Source: an uncultured Eubacteriales bacterium (GTDB taxonomy: Bacteria; Bacillota; Clostridia; Christensenellales; UBA1242). Taken from it: a DNA stretch of 64,000 bases. The notes under the pieces were generated by a model that worked only from the letters and a program-made list of their open reading frames with translations, did no database searches and was not told the origin of the DNA. The translations under genes were made by a program, and so were the position numbers. Shown one piece after another: positions 48,254 through 57,026 of the stretch (positions within the stretch are counted from its first letter, which is position 1; every line of letters starts with the position of its first letter). Location of the stretch: NCBI GenBank assembly GCA_900551855.1, contig URXM01000004.1:59794-123793 (forward strand), written 5' to 3'.

Positions 48254-50362
48254 ATGAAAGAAATACTTTTGGTGGGCAATCCCAATGCTGGAAAAACTAC
48301 GCTTTTCAACAGTTTGACGCATTCTAATGAGCATGTAGGGAATTGGCACGGCGTTACTGTTGAAAACAAAGAGAAGTCGTTTTTTTATGGTGATGAAGAG
48401 TTTGCTCTGGTTGATACACCAGGCATTTATTCTCTTTGTCCTCTTTCTTTTGAAGAAGAAGTTTCTGTCAAGACAATTATGAAAAATCAAGATAAAAAAA
48501 TAATAAACATTTGCGATCAAAACAACTTGCAAAGAAATTTATATTTGACCTTGTGCCTTTTGGAGAGGGGTTGTGATGTTGTTGTGGCAGTGAATGAGAT
48601 AGACAAGCGTCCAATATTCAAAATAGACTATCAAAAGCTTGGGAAGATGTTGGGTGTTGATGTTGTTGGAATAAATGCCGAGAAAAAGATAAACATTGAA
48701 GACTTGAAAGAGTCTGTTGCTACAAAGCAAACGAAAAATTTTAAACTTCCTTATCTTGAAGATCTTAAAATTGAGAGTGGAGTTTTTTCAAAATTAAAAA
48801 AAGATAAATATGAATATATGCTCATCAAGGCATATGAAAAAGATGAAAAGTATTTCAAAAGTTTGGGCATAGAAAATTGTGAAGAGATCTTTCAAAATGT
48901 TCCGACAAACAGCGTAGAAATTTTAAGCGCATTGAGATACAAGTATATAGAAAAAATCATAAAAGATTGCACAACAAGAACAAATCAAATTTATGGCAAG
49001 AGCAAGTTTGACAAAGTGGTTTTAAACAAATGGTTGGCTTTCCCTGTGTTTTTGCTTATTTTATCTGGAATTTTTTATTTAACTTTCTTTTCTTTGGGGG
49101 CATTTTTGTCCGATTGTTTGGGATCATTTTTGGAACTTGTGACGCAACCTATTCTCTCGCTCATTGAAAATTCTTTTGGTCAATCTTGGATGTATGATTT
49201 GTTTAATGTCACCATTTTTGGTGGGGTGGGGACAGTGCTTTCCTTTTTGCCACAAGTGGTGCTTCTGTTTTTCTTCCTTTCAATTTTGGAAGATAGTGGC
49301 TATATGTCAAGAATAGCATTTATTTTTGAAGATATTTTGGGAAGAATTGGTTTGTCAGGTAAAAGTGTTTATACTCTTCTTATGGGATTTGGTTGTTCCA
49401 CAACTGCAATTATGACTGCCAGAAATATGGACGACAAAAATGCAAAAATTAAAACTGCAATACTATGTCCGTATATGAGTTGCTCTGCAAAAATACCTAT
49501 TTACACTGTAATCGGTGGTGCGTTTTTTGGTGCAAGCAATTTGTTTTATATAATCGGTCTTTATATTTTGGGAGTTGTGGTAGCGATCGCTATTTCAAAG
49601 ATACTTGATTTGACTGTTTTGAAAAGTCAAAAGCAAAGTTTTATTTTGGAATTCCCTCCTTACAGGGTTTCTTCATTGAAAAGAGTGGGAAATATTTTAT
49701 GGAGAAATGTCAAGACTTTTCTTGTTAAAGTTGGCTCTGTGATGATTTCAATGAACATTGTCATTTGGCTCTTGTCTTCTTTTAGTTTTTCATTTTCTTA
49801 TGTTTCAATCGATGGTGGAGTCAGTATGCTGGAAACAATTGGCAGAATTTTATCTCCAATTTACGCACCACTTGGCTTTGACAATTGGGCGATCGTTGCT
49901 TCACTACTTGCTGGGCTTGTGGCAAAAGAGGTGGTGGTTTCTTCTATTGCTATGTTCAACGGAATTGAAGCAGGGGCAACCAAACTTATTTCGCAGTCAA
50001 TTCTTCTTTCCACAAGTGTGGTCTATTTTTCTTCTCATGCAAGCGTTGTCTCTTTCTTGGTTTATTGTTTGCTTTACACGCCATGCATTGCATCAATTTC
50101 TATGCTTCTTCAAGAAATAGGAGCTAAGTGGACTTTTATAAGTATTGCGATTCAACTTTTTACTGCTTATGTGGTGGCTTTTGTCATTTACAACATTTTC
50201 TTTGCTTATGAGGTTTTTGGTGCGTTTATCCCAAGCATTGTTTTGGTGGCGATTTTGATAGCTGTTGTATGTTGTGTGTGTTTGATAAAGCATTTCAAAA
50301 ATGGGCGCTGTTGTGCTCAATGTCAAAATTGTGATATAAATTGTCGACATAAAAAATTTTAA
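48254..50362 (+). CDS. feoB: Ferrous iron transport protein B
   Basis: Fe2+ importer with an N-terminal G domain. In 702 aa: G1 'VGNPNAGKTTLFNSLTHSNEHVGNWHGVTVE' region at residue ~6, G3 'DTPGIYSL', a helical GDI-like domain, then about ten membrane helices from ~260, including 'SGYMSRIAFIFEDILGRIGLSGKSVYTLLMGFGCSTTAIMTAR' with the Gate motif cysteine, and 'CPYMSCSAKIPIY'. The C-terminal tail 'GRCCAQCQNCDINCRHKKF' has five cysteines, a possible metal or redox site that could stand in for FeoC. GAGG precedes the ATG. Confidence 0.96.
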   Translation: MKEILLVGNPNAGKTTLFNSLTHSNEHVGNWHGVTVENKEKSFFYGDEEFALVDTPGIYSLCPLSFEEEVSVKTIMKNQDKKIINICDQNNLQRNLYLTLCLLERGCDVVVAVNEIDKRPIFKIDYQKLGKMLGVDVVGINAEKKINIEDLKESVATKQTKNFKLPYLEDLKIESGVFSKLKKDKYEYMLIKAYEKDEKYFKSLGIENCEEIFQNVPTNSVEILSALRYKYIEKIIKDCTTRTNQIYGKSKFDKVVLNKWLAFPVFLLILSGIFYLTFFSLGAFLSDCLGSFLELVTQPILSLIENSFGQSWMYDLFNVTIFGGVGTVLSFLPQVVLLFFFLSILEDSGYMSRIAFIFEDILGRIGLSGKSVYTLLMGFGCSTTAIMTARNMDDKNAKIKTAILCPYMSCSAKIPIYTVIGGAFFGASNLFYIIGLYILGVVVAIAISKILDLTVLKSQKQSFILEFPPYRVSSLKRVGNILWRNVKTFLVKVGSVMISMNIVIWLLSSFSFSFSYVSIDGGVSMLETIGRILSPIYAPLGFDNWAIVASLLAGLVAKEVVVSSIAMFNGIEAGATKLISQSILLSTSVVYFSSHASVVSFLVYCLLYTPCIASISMLLQEIGAKWTFISIAIQLFTAYVVAFVIYNIFFAYEVFGAFIPSIVLVAILIAVVCCVCLIKHFKNGRCCAQCQNCDINCRHKKF

Positions 50363-50396
50363 GCTTTGAAAATGTATAAAAAAGAACAACAAATAT

Positions 50397-50432
50397 TTGC
50401 TTATATTTTGTTTTTATGATATATTTTTATAT
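50397..50432 (+). promoter_or_regulatory. Promoter of der abutting the start codon (leaderless candidate)
   Basis: TTGCTT (50397-50402), a 17-base spacer and TATATT (50420-50425), then 7 bases to ATG 50433. No Shine-Dalgarno. Confidence 0.5.
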
Positions 50433-51740
50433 ATGATTAAGCCTATTGTAGCAATCGTTGGAAGAGCAAATGTTGGTAAATCAACATTTTTCAATAAGAT
50501 TTGCGGAAAAAGAATAAGTATTGTTGACGATGTCGCTGGTGTCACCCGCGACAGACTTTATGCTGACGCAAATTGGTGTGGCAGAGATTTTACCATTGTT
50601 GATACTGGCGGGGTAGAACTCAACAGTGAAGATGTTTTTCAAAAAGAAATCATAGAACAGGTTATGCTTGCCATTGAAAATGCTACGGTTATCATCTTTT
50701 TGGTTGACGGGAAAACTGGCATAACACAATCAGATGAAGATGTAGCAAGATTGTTAAGAAAACAAAATGTCCCTGTGGTTTTGGTTGTAAACAAATTGGA
50801 CACATTTGATGTCTCTGCAACTTATGAATTTTACAGTCTTGGACTAGGCGATCCTATGCCTATTTCTTGTGCACAGAGCAAAGGTATTGGTGATGTGCTT
50901 GACAAAGTTGTTTCTTATTTCCCAAAAGATGATTTGGTTGAAGAAACAAAGGGCATTAAGATAACTTTGGTTGGAAGACCAAATGTTGGGAAAAGTTCTA
51001 TCATAAACAGATTGCTTGGAAAGAAGAGAGTTGTTGTCAGTGATATTGAAGGGACAACAAGAGACTCGGTTACAATTCCTTTCAGGTGCAACAAGAAAGA
51101 TTATTATCTTGTTGACACTGCTGGACTTAGAAGACAGCGTTCGGTTGAAAAACAATCGGTTGAAGGATATTCTGTGCTTCGCAGTATGTCTGCAATTGAA
51201 ATGAGTGATGTTGTGCTTATTGTTTTTGATGCTACAAAAGAATTGTCAGAACAAGATGTTAGAATCGCTGGCTATGTCCACGAAGCAAAGAAACCAAACA
51301 TTGTTGTTGTAAACAAGTGGGACGAAAAAACCATGACAAAAGAAGAATATACAAAGCTTCTTAAAAGCAAATTGTCCTTTATGGATTATTTCAAAGTTTT
51401 GTTTGTTTCGGCTCTAACTGGTAAAGGACTTTCAGAAATTATGACAACAGTTGATGTTGTTTACGAAAACGCTTCAAGAAGAATTTCTACCGGAATTTTG
51501 AACGATATTTTGCACGATGCAATTCTCAATTTTGAACCACCTTCAAAAAATGGGAAAAAGTGCAAAATTATGTTTGTTACGCAACCAAGCACAAATCCTC
51601 CTAAATTTGTGTTTTTCTGCACACTTCCACAATTTATAAATTTTTCTTATGAGAGATATTTGGAAAATCGTTTGAGAGAAAAAGTAGATTTTTCTGGCAC
51701 TCCAATAGAATTGGTGTTTAAAGGGAAAGAGGAAGAATGA
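50433..51740 (+). CDS. der: Ribosome biogenesis GTPase Der (EngA)
   Basis: Essential 50S-assembly GTPase with two G domains and a KH-like C-terminus, 435 aa. First G1 'VGRANVGKSTFFNKI' at residue ~8 with 'DTGGVEL' and 'NKLD'; second G1 'VGRPNVGKSSIINRL' at about residue 180 with 'DTAGLRRQ' and 'NKWD'. The C-terminal domain holds 'FVTQPSTNPPKFVFF'. Upstream in-frame residues from 50397 overlap the promoter and are rejected. It overlaps plsY by 4 bases (ATGA). Confidence 0.96.
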   Translation: MIKPIVAIVGRANVGKSTFFNKICGKRISIVDDVAGVTRDRLYADANWCGRDFTIVDTGGVELNSEDVFQKEIIEQVMLAIENATVIIFLVDGKTGITQSDEDVARLLRKQNVPVVLVVNKLDTFDVSATYEFYSLGLGDPMPISCAQSKGIGDVLDKVVSYFPKDDLVEETKGIKITLVGRPNVGKSSIINRLLGKKRVVVSDIEGTTRDSVTIPFRCNKKDYYLVDTAGLRRQRSVEKQSVEGYSVLRSMSAIEMSDVVLIVFDATKELSEQDVRIAGYVHEAKKPNIVVVNKWDEKTMTKEEYTKLLKSKLSFMDYFKVLFVSALTGKGLSEIMTTVDVVYENASRRISTGILNDILHDAILNFEPPSKNGKKCKIMFVTQPSTNPPKFVFFCTLPQFINFSYERYLENRLREKVDFSGTPIELVFKGKEEE

Positions 51741-52522
51741 TAGTTTATTTATATTTGGCAATCGCTTTGATTGTTGGTTACTTTATAGGGAATATCAATT
51801 TTGCAAGAATCTTTTCTTGGATGTTTGCAAAAAAGGATATAACAACTGTCGGAAGCAAAAATCCAGGGACTATGAATATGCTTCGTACTCGTGGATTTGG
51901 AGAAGCTTTTTTGACATTGATTATGGAAGCAATAAAAGCAGGTGGTCCTGCAATTGCTTGCTATTTCTTGTTTGAACACTATTTTGTAGGCTTCGGGAAT
52001 TTGGCATATTTCTTGACTGCTTTTGGTGCAATTGTAGGTCATTGCTATCCAGTGTTCTACAAATTTAAAGGCGGAAAAGGTGTCGCTTGCACTTTTGGTA
52101 TGTTTGTTTTCCATCCACAGTTATGGTGGGTGGCACTGATCGTTTTTGCCCTTTGCTTTGTTCTGTTCTTCTTTATTGATTATCCATTTGTCATTTCTTT
52201 GACATTTATTTTGACATTGTCAATTTATGCAACTTGTTTGTTTGCAATAGAACAAGTTTTGTGGTTTATTCCTTTGATTGTGATCATTTGGATCAACTTT
52301 TTGTTTATTGTTTTCTTGCACAGAGGAAACATCAAAAGACTTTTGTCTGGAACGGAAAACCGAGTTCACTTCAAAGATAAAATTTTCAAAAAACACAGCA
52401 AATCTACAGAATTGGAAAAAACTGAAGAAAAATCTGTTGAAGTTGAAAACAAAGATGAAAAAGCAGAAAATCCTAAAGAAGAATTGAAAGAGGAGAAAAA
52501 TGACAAGACAACAACTGATTGA
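51737..52522 (+). CDS. plsY: Glycerol-3-phosphate acyltransferase PlsY
   Basis: Acyl-phosphate-dependent membrane acyltransferase for the first step of phospholipid synthesis. The 261-aa product has 'GYFIGNINFARI' (variant of S.P.g), 'GSKNPGTMNMLRTRG' (motif 1, G-S-x-N-x-G-x-T-N), 'AFGAIVGHCYPVFYKFKGGKGVACTFG' (motif 2) and five to seven membrane segments. The C-terminal ~50 residues form an acidic, Lys/Glu-rich tail ('EKTEEKSVEVENKDEK...'), not found in the ~200-aa canonical protein. It overlaps der by 4 and the next gene by 23 bases. Confidence 0.92.
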   Translation: MIVYLYLAIALIVGYFIGNINFARIFSWMFAKKDITTVGSKNPGTMNMLRTRGFGEAFLTLIMEAIKAGGPAIACYFLFEHYFVGFGNLAYFLTAFGAIVGHCYPVFYKFKGGKGVACTFGMFVFHPQLWWVALIVFALCFVLFFFIDYPFVISLTFILTLSIYATCLFAIEQVLWFIPLIVIIWINFLFIVFLHRGNIKRLLSGTENRVHFKDKIFKKHSKSTELEKTEEKSVEVENKDEKAENPKEELKEEKNDKTTTD

Positions 52523-52853
52523 GTTTGTTGAAGAAGAATTTTTAGTTGAGCCAGATTATCCTTTCAACAAAGATTTCGATTCTATTGTTTTTAGGCACAA
52601 GGACAACAAAAAATGGTTTGGACTTGTTATGAAAGTCAAGAAAAACAAGATTGTCGGTGATGAAGATAGAGTGGTAGATGTGTTAAATTTGAAATGCGAC
52701 ACAATGCTTCGAGAACCTCTTTTGAAAAACAAAGGAATTTATGTTTGTTATCATATGAACAAAATCCATTGGATTTCTATCATCTTGGAAGAGGTAGATC
52801 TCAAAGATATATCTGCTCTTGTTGAAATGAGTTATGATTTGACAAAAAAATAA
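52500..52853 (+). CDS. MmcQ/YjbR family protein
   Basis: A 117-aa YjbR-fold protein (CyaY-like, double-wing). 'IVFRHKDNKKWFGLVMKVKK', 'LNLKCDTMLREPLL', 'GIYVCYHMNKIHWISIIL' and the final helix match the family. ATG 52500 overlaps plsY by 23 bases, with GAGGAG upstream. YjbR proteins are thought to bind DNA or small molecules; function not established. It takes the place where gpsA usually sits between plsY and spoIVA. Confidence 0.87.
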   Translation: MTRQQLIEFVEEEFLVEPDYPFNKDFDSIVFRHKDNKKWFGLVMKVKKNKIVGDEDRVVDVLNLKCDTMLREPLLKNKGIYVCYHMNKIHWISIILEEVDLKDISALVEMSYDLTKK

Positions 52854-52880
52854 GCAAGAAATCACTTCTTGCTTTTTTAT
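52854..52880 (+). terminator. Terminator after the mmcQ-like gene
   Basis: GCAAGAA, loop ATCAC, TTCTTGC, followed by a long T-run. Confidence 0.82.
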
Positions 52881-52898
52881 TTTTTTTCTTTTTTGGTT

Positions 52899-52928
52899 GT
52901 TATAATTTGATATTTGCCTTCATAAATT
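52899..52928 (+). promoter_or_regulatory. SigE-like promoter upstream of spoIVA
   Basis: GTTATAA (52899-52905), a 15-base spacer and CATAAATT (52921-52928), resembling SigE consensus KMATATT-N13-15-CATACAMT. GGAGG follows before ATG 52949. spoIVA is SigE-dependent in Bacillus (established knowledge); the match is by eye. Confidence 0.55.
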
Positions 52929-52948
52929 ATTCTATCTTGGAGGTTTAA

Positions 52949-54427
52949 ATGGAAAAGTATCAAATTTACGAAGATATTAAAACTCGCACCAATGGTGATA
53001 TATATGTCGGCGTGGTTGGACCTGTTAGGGTAGGGAAATCTACTTTCATCTCTGAATTTATGCAAAAACTTGTGATTCCAAACATTGAAAACAAGAATGT
53101 AAGAGACAGAGCTGTTGATGAATTGCCACAAAGTGCTGATGGTAAAACTGTTATGACAACACAACCAAAATTTGTCCCAAATGAAGCAGTAAAAATTTCA
53201 GTTGCAGACAAAATCAATTTGAAAGTGAGAATGATTGATTGTGTTGGATATTTGGTAAGCGGAGCAATGGGTGCCACAGAAAATGACAAACCTAGACTTG
53301 TCAAAACTCCTTGGTCAGAAGAGGAAATGCCTTTTGAACAAGCAGCAGAAATAGGCACAAAAAAGGTTATTGAAGAGCACTCTACCATTGGTGTTGTTGT
53401 CACCACTGATGGATCTGTGACTGATATACCAAGAGCAAATTATATATCTGCAGAAGAGAGAGTTGTTTCAGAAATGAAAGCTTGTGGAAAACCTTTTGTT
53501 ATTGTCCTTAACTGCAAAAATCCAGCAAGTGCGGACAGCAAAAAATTGGCACAAAATTTAAGCGAAAAATATCAAGCACAAGTCGTTGCAATGAATGTTG
53601 CCGAAATGAAAGAACAAGATGTTGACAAGATTTTTGAAAAAGTGTTGTTGGAATTTCCAATAAAAAGCATCAAGGTCGGTATGCCTAAGTGGATACAAGC
53701 ATTGTCTTTTTCAAATCCAATCATTACTGAAATTGTTGGAGAAGTCAAAAAATTTGCTCAAAATGTGAAAAAAATTGGTGACGCAAACAAAGAAAGTGCA
53801 GTCTTTACAGAAAGTGAAAGTTTTGATCCAATAACATTTTCAAATGTTGAGATGGGAGAGGGAATAATCAAGTTTAATGTTATACCAAAAGAAACTCTTT
53901 TCTATCGCGTGCTTTCTGATGAATGTGGTTTTGCAATCAATGATGACTATGAACTTGTTTCTTATATCAAAAACTTGGCAATTGCAAAAGTTGAATATGA
54001 CAAACTTAAAGATGCGTTGGAACAAGTAGAACAGACTGGTTATGGAATTGTTGTTCCTGGAAAAGAAGAATACACTTTGCAACAGCCAGAAGTGGTTAAA
54101 CAAGGCAATAAGTATGGCGTGAAAATCAAGGCATCTGCTCCAAGTTTGCACATAGTCAAGGTGGATGTGGAAACAGAAGTGACACCTCTTGTAGGGACAG
54201 AATCTCAAAGTCAAGATTTGGTTGACTATTTGAGTGAAAGATTTGAAACCGATCCTGAAGGGATTTGGGATACAAATTTGCTTGGCAAAAGTTTATATTC
54301 TTTGATTGATGACAACATTAGTTCTAAGATTGTTATGATGCCAGCAGATGCTCAAAGAAAGATGAAAAAGACTCTTGGTAGAATTATCAACGAAGGCAAA
54401 GGCGGAGTTTTGTGCATTTTGTTATAA
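52949..54427 (+). CDS. spoIVA: Stage IV sporulation protein A (coat morphogenetic ATPase)
   Basis: SpoIVA polymerises on the forespore membrane with ATP and forms the coat basement layer. The 492-aa product has the Walker A 'GPVRVGKSTFISEFM' at about residue 25, 'RTNGDIYVGVVGP' before it, 'PQSADGKTVMTTQPKFVPNEA', and the conserved C-terminal 'NEGKGGVLCILL'. Length and ends match the Bacillus and clostridial proteins. Downstream of der-plsY as usual, minus gpsA. A partner for a SpoVM-type peptide at 62583 and for the SipL-like protein at 19023. Confidence 0.97.
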   Translation: MEKYQIYEDIKTRTNGDIYVGVVGPVRVGKSTFISEFMQKLVIPNIENKNVRDRAVDELPQSADGKTVMTTQPKFVPNEAVKISVADKINLKVRMIDCVGYLVSGAMGATENDKPRLVKTPWSEEEMPFEQAAEIGTKKVIEEHSTIGVVVTTDGSVTDIPRANYISAEERVVSEMKACGKPFVIVLNCKNPASADSKKLAQNLSEKYQAQVVAMNVAEMKEQDVDKIFEKVLLEFPIKSIKVGMPKWIQALSFSNPIITEIVGEVKKFAQNVKKIGDANKESAVFTESESFDPITFSNVEMGEGIIKFNVIPKETLFYRVLSDECGFAINDDYELVSYIKNLAIAKVEYDKLKDALEQVEQTGYGIVVPGKEEYTLQQPEVVKQGNKYGVKIKASAPSLHIVKVDVETEVTPLVGTESQSQDLVDYLSERFETDPEGIWDTNLLGKSLYSLIDDNISSKIVMMPADAQRKMKKTLGRIINEGKGGVLCILL

Positions 54428-54437
54428 TCTCCAATGA

Positions 54438-54476
54438 AAGTTGTTGAGTTTGATTGACTTAACAACTTTTTCTTTG
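54438..54476 (+). terminator. Terminator after spoIVA
   Basis: AAGTTGTTGAGT pairs with ACTTAACAACTT around a 7-base loop, followed by T-rich sequence. Confidence 0.78.
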
Positions 54477-54509
54477 TTAAAATATAAATAAGAGGAAAAG
54501 GAGGATATT

Positions 54510-55010
54510 ATGGCAAAAAAATCTAAAAAATCAAATATGAGAGCGTTGTGGGATTTGATTACTCTCGCTTTGGCTGGTTTACTTTTGGGGTTTATGGCTC
54601 TTCCACACTTGTCAGTTCTTGTAGTTGGTATTGGTGGAAGTGTTTCTGGGTATGATCTTATCAGCTTTGAAGATGGAGCAAACACAGGGCTTTCAATCGT
54701 ATTGTTGTTGATTGTGATCTTTGCATCACTGCTTGCACTATTCGCAGTTTTAAAACTCTTGGCTGACTTGGGCGTTGTAAAGGGTGCAGGATTTAATAAA
54801 TTCGCAACATTCGGTCTTTTGATTAGCGCCATTGCAGTTGCCGTTTTGGTTATTGTAAACTGCATAGTTGTAGGAACATATTGCGATGGAAAAGCAGATC
54901 CAATTACACACGAAATAACAGGACGTGTTGCAAACTGGGCTACATTGATTGTCAACGCTGTTGTTGGTGTTGCATCTCTTGGAACAAGTGCTTTGGCATT
55001 GAAAAAATAA
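54510..55010 (+). CDS. Hypothetical four-helix membrane protein
   Basis: A 166-aa protein with a short basic N-terminus ('MAKKSKKSN') and four predicted membrane helices: ~12-32 ('LWDLITLALAGLLLGFMAL'), ~58-86 ('LSIVLLLIVIFASLLALFAV'), ~96-122 ('FATFGLLISAIAVAVLVIVN') and ~140-165. No catalytic motif is visible and I do not recognise a family. AAGGAGG precedes the ATG. It is monocistronic between two terminators. Small-residue-rich helices suggest a tetraspan, claudin-like topology, but the function is unknown. Confidence 0.8.
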   Translation: MAKKSKKSNMRALWDLITLALAGLLLGFMALPHLSVLVVGIGGSVSGYDLISFEDGANTGLSIVLLLIVIFASLLALFAVLKLLADLGVVKGAGFNKFATFGLLISAIAVAVLVIVNCIVVGTYCDGKADPITHEITGRVANWATLIVNAVVGVASLGTSALALKK

Positions 55011-55024
55011 GTCATGTTAAATGG

Positions 55025-55054
55025 AAAAAGTATGGGGTTATCCATACTTTTTTT
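55025..55054 (+). terminator. Terminator after the four-helix membrane protein
   Basis: AAAGTATGG and CCATACTTT around a 6-base loop, followed by seven T. Confidence 0.82.
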
Positions 55055-55113
55055 ATTGCAAATTGTTCGACAAAGAGACAAATTTTATTGTAAAATAAAA
55101 AGAGAGAAAAATT

Positions 55114-55773
55114 ATGAGAAAAGAATTATTTTGGACGGCTATTGCATCAACAGGGATTGCAATAATAAATTTGATTATTTACACGGTTTTGGCGTGTTTA
55201 AATTTTGTTGAGATGAGATATTTGTCTTACCTATTTTTGATAGGGTTTGTCGTTTGTGCGTGGTTGCCATTTTTATTAAATTTGCTTTTTAAAATGAAAA
55301 TTGGACTGACAATTTCAATTTGTTATCAAGTCTTTTTGATTTTGTCTATGCTAGTTGGTTCTTTGTGGAGGGTTTATTCTTTGTGGACTCCTTATGACAA
55401 AATTATTCATTTTGCTAGTGGGATTATTATTGCACTTATAGGATATATTCTGTTTAAAGAAAGCAAGCATAGCAAACTTTCTTTGCCTTGGCTGTTTGTC
55501 TTGACTTTTTCTATTGCACTTATGTGTGGTGCAGTGTGGGAAATTTGGGAGTTTTCGACAGATATAATAATGAATCTAAACTCTCAATTGACAGAAGGTC
55601 TTGTTGGGCGATTGGCGATTATGGACACTATGTATGACATTATTTGTGATTGCTGTGGTGGCTTTATTGGAGCTGTTGTTTCGGTTGTGCTGGAATGGAA
55701 CAAGAGAAAAAACACAAATTCTGCTATTTCAACAAATGAAGAAAATTCGAATGAAACAGAAGTTTTAAAGTAA
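55114..55773 (+). CDS. Membrane protein resembling DUF2238/YjdF
   Basis: A 219-aa protein with about six membrane helices. The core 'PYDKIIHFASGIIIALIGYILF', 'GAVWEIWEFSTDII' and 'DTMYDIICDCCGGFIGAV' is the pattern of the DUF2238/YjdF-like family (D..iH...G, E..E...D, D...D...G), where conserved acids and His lie within membrane helices; a VanZ-like relationship is possible. Starts at ATG 55114 with a weak GAGAGAAA site. Function unknown. Confidence 0.75.
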   Translation: MRKELFWTAIASTGIAIINLIIYTVLACLNFVEMRYLSYLFLIGFVVCAWLPFLLNLLFKMKIGLTISICYQVFLILSMLVGSLWRVYSLWTPYDKIIHFASGIIIALIGYILFKESKHSKLSLPWLFVLTFSIALMCGAVWEIWEFSTDIIMNLNSQLTEGLVGRLAIMDTMYDIICDCCGGFIGAVVSVVLEWNKRKNTNSAISTNEENSNETEVLK

Positions 55774-55803
55774 GTTTATTTTGATTTTGAACATATTATT
55801 TTT

Positions 55804-56028
55804 ATGTATTTCAATTATCACGCAAAAGTTCAAAAACTTATAAAAGAGAAACATGCAATATGTTTTGAGTATTTATCAAGTTATCACAATATTTGCCCTT
55901 GTATGTTGATTTATTTTGATGATGGAAGAAAGTTTCCTATAAGAAGTCATAGGTTTGAAGAATATGAGTTTTTGTTGGCAAAATATAGCGTTGAAAAAAT
56001 AGATGACAATAAAAAAAGAACAGATTAA
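55804..56028 (+). CDS. Small conserved protein ('thermostable hemolysin delta-VPH'-like)
   Basis: A 74-aa soluble protein. 'YFNYHAKVQKLIKEKHAICFEYLSSYHNICPCMLIYFDD' region and 'KFPIRSHRFEEYEFLLAKY' match a small protein widespread in Clostridia that databases often call 'thermostable hemolysin delta-VPH', probably a misnomer. It lies 30 bases after the DUF2238-like gene with no visible ribosome-binding site, so it may depend on coupling. Ends at a terminator shared with the converging glycosyltransferase gene. Confidence 0.72.
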   Translation: MYFNYHAKVQKLIKEKHAICFEYLSSYHNICPCMLIYFDDGRKFPIRSHRFEEYEFLLAKYSVEKIDDNKKRTD

Positions 56029-56045
56029 ATGCTGTTCTTTTTTAA
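56011..56045. terminator. Convergent terminator with the GT8 gene
   Basis: AAAAAGAACAG pairs with CTGTTCTTTTT around an 8-base loop, flanked by A- and T-runs, overlapping both gene ends. Confidence 0.8.
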
Positions 56046-56869
56046 AAACAATTTGGATATTCTTTCTTTAAATTGTCAACTCTTTCATACAAGTCGTCAA
56101 AGCAGAATATTTTTAAGCTCTTATGGACTTTATCTCTATGCCATTGTTTTATGTTGTAAATGTGAAAACCGAAAGGCAAGAAGAAGACAATTCCTTTGCA
56201 AAAATGTTTTACCACTGTGTCTTTTTTGATTTTTCTTTGTTCGTTAAATTTGAAAGGAAGATATTTTTTCTTTCCGTATTTGTTTAATGCAGTTTGGTCA
56301 GGCATAAGCATTTTTGTTTTATTGACTTTTTTACGGCATTTTACAAACAATCCATTTTCTTTTATCTGTTTGAGATTCATTGTCATAACACCAGAATTGC
56401 AATAATGTCTATGAATCCAAAATATGCCCATATAGTCTTTTGTTGCTCCAAAATCATAGCCGTTAATATCTACATCATCAAGTTGCTTAATGTCAGAAAC
56501 ACACATTGTGTCAATATCCATATAAATCATTTTGTCAGGCATGTTTGGCACAAGATCCAAAAGGAGTCTGAGTGTTGCATAAGGGGTATAACCATTGTGA
56601 TGATTTTTGCCATCTCTTAATTGTTCTATATACTGCTTTGTGACATCAATCTTTATTGCTTGACTGTCTTTGTTTTTCTCTTTCAAGATTTTGTCCAGCA
56701 ATTCAATTTGTTCGTCTGAAAAAGGCAGAAAGTTTGGATTTTCTTCGTGCAAATCCATAGTCAAAATGTGGACTTTTAACTCTTCTTTTGTTGTTTTTGC
56801 AAGAGATAAAACTGCAAGAAGCAAACCTTCAAAAATTTTTTTGTTGCCACTATAACAAATGTTTATCAT
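56042..56869 (-). CDS. Glycosyltransferase family 8
   Basis: A 275-aa GT-A fold glycosyltransferase: N-terminal 'INICYSGNKKIFEGLLLAVLSL' (NDP-sugar binding), 'RLLLDLVPNMPDKMIYMDIDTMC' with the metal-binding D-x-D at about residue 117, 'YCNSGVMTMNLKQIKENG', 'PDQTALNKY' and 'VVKHFCKG' (His metal ligand). The pattern is GT8, which uses UDP-glucose or UDP-galactose to decorate cell-surface glycans. It is convergent with its neighbour and alone in its orientation. Acceptor unknown; no signal or membrane segment. Confidence 0.9.
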   Translation of the reverse strand: MINICYSGNKKIFEGLLLAVLSLAKTTKEELKVHILTMDLHEENPNFLPFSDEQIELLDKILKEKNKDSQAIKIDVTKQYIEQLRDGKNHHNGYTPYATLRLLLDLVPNMPDKMIYMDIDTMCVSDIKQLDDVDINGYDFGATKDYMGIFWIHRHYCNSGVMTMNLKQIKENGLFVKCRKKVNKTKMLMPDQTALNKYGKKKYLPFKFNEQRKIKKDTVVKHFCKGIVFFLPFGFHIYNIKQWHRDKVHKSLKIFCFDDLYERVDNLKKEYPNCF

Positions 56870-56979
56870 ATTTCCTCACACAAAAAATTATTTACTTAAT
56901 AATATAATACAAAAATCCAACTTATTTGTCTAGCAAATTATGTTTGTTGCCGAAATTTATCGTTTCCCTTTAATTTGAT

Positions 56980-57008
56980 TTGCAATAAAAAAGAGATATT
57001 GGTATCAT
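56980..57008 (+). promoter_or_regulatory. SigA-type promoter for the ywlG-like gene
   Basis: TTGCAA (56980-56985), a 17-base spacer and TATCAT (57003-57008), 19 bases before ATG 57027, which has GAGGT. Confidence 0.55.
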
Positions 57009-57026
57009 TATACAAACGAGGTAAAG

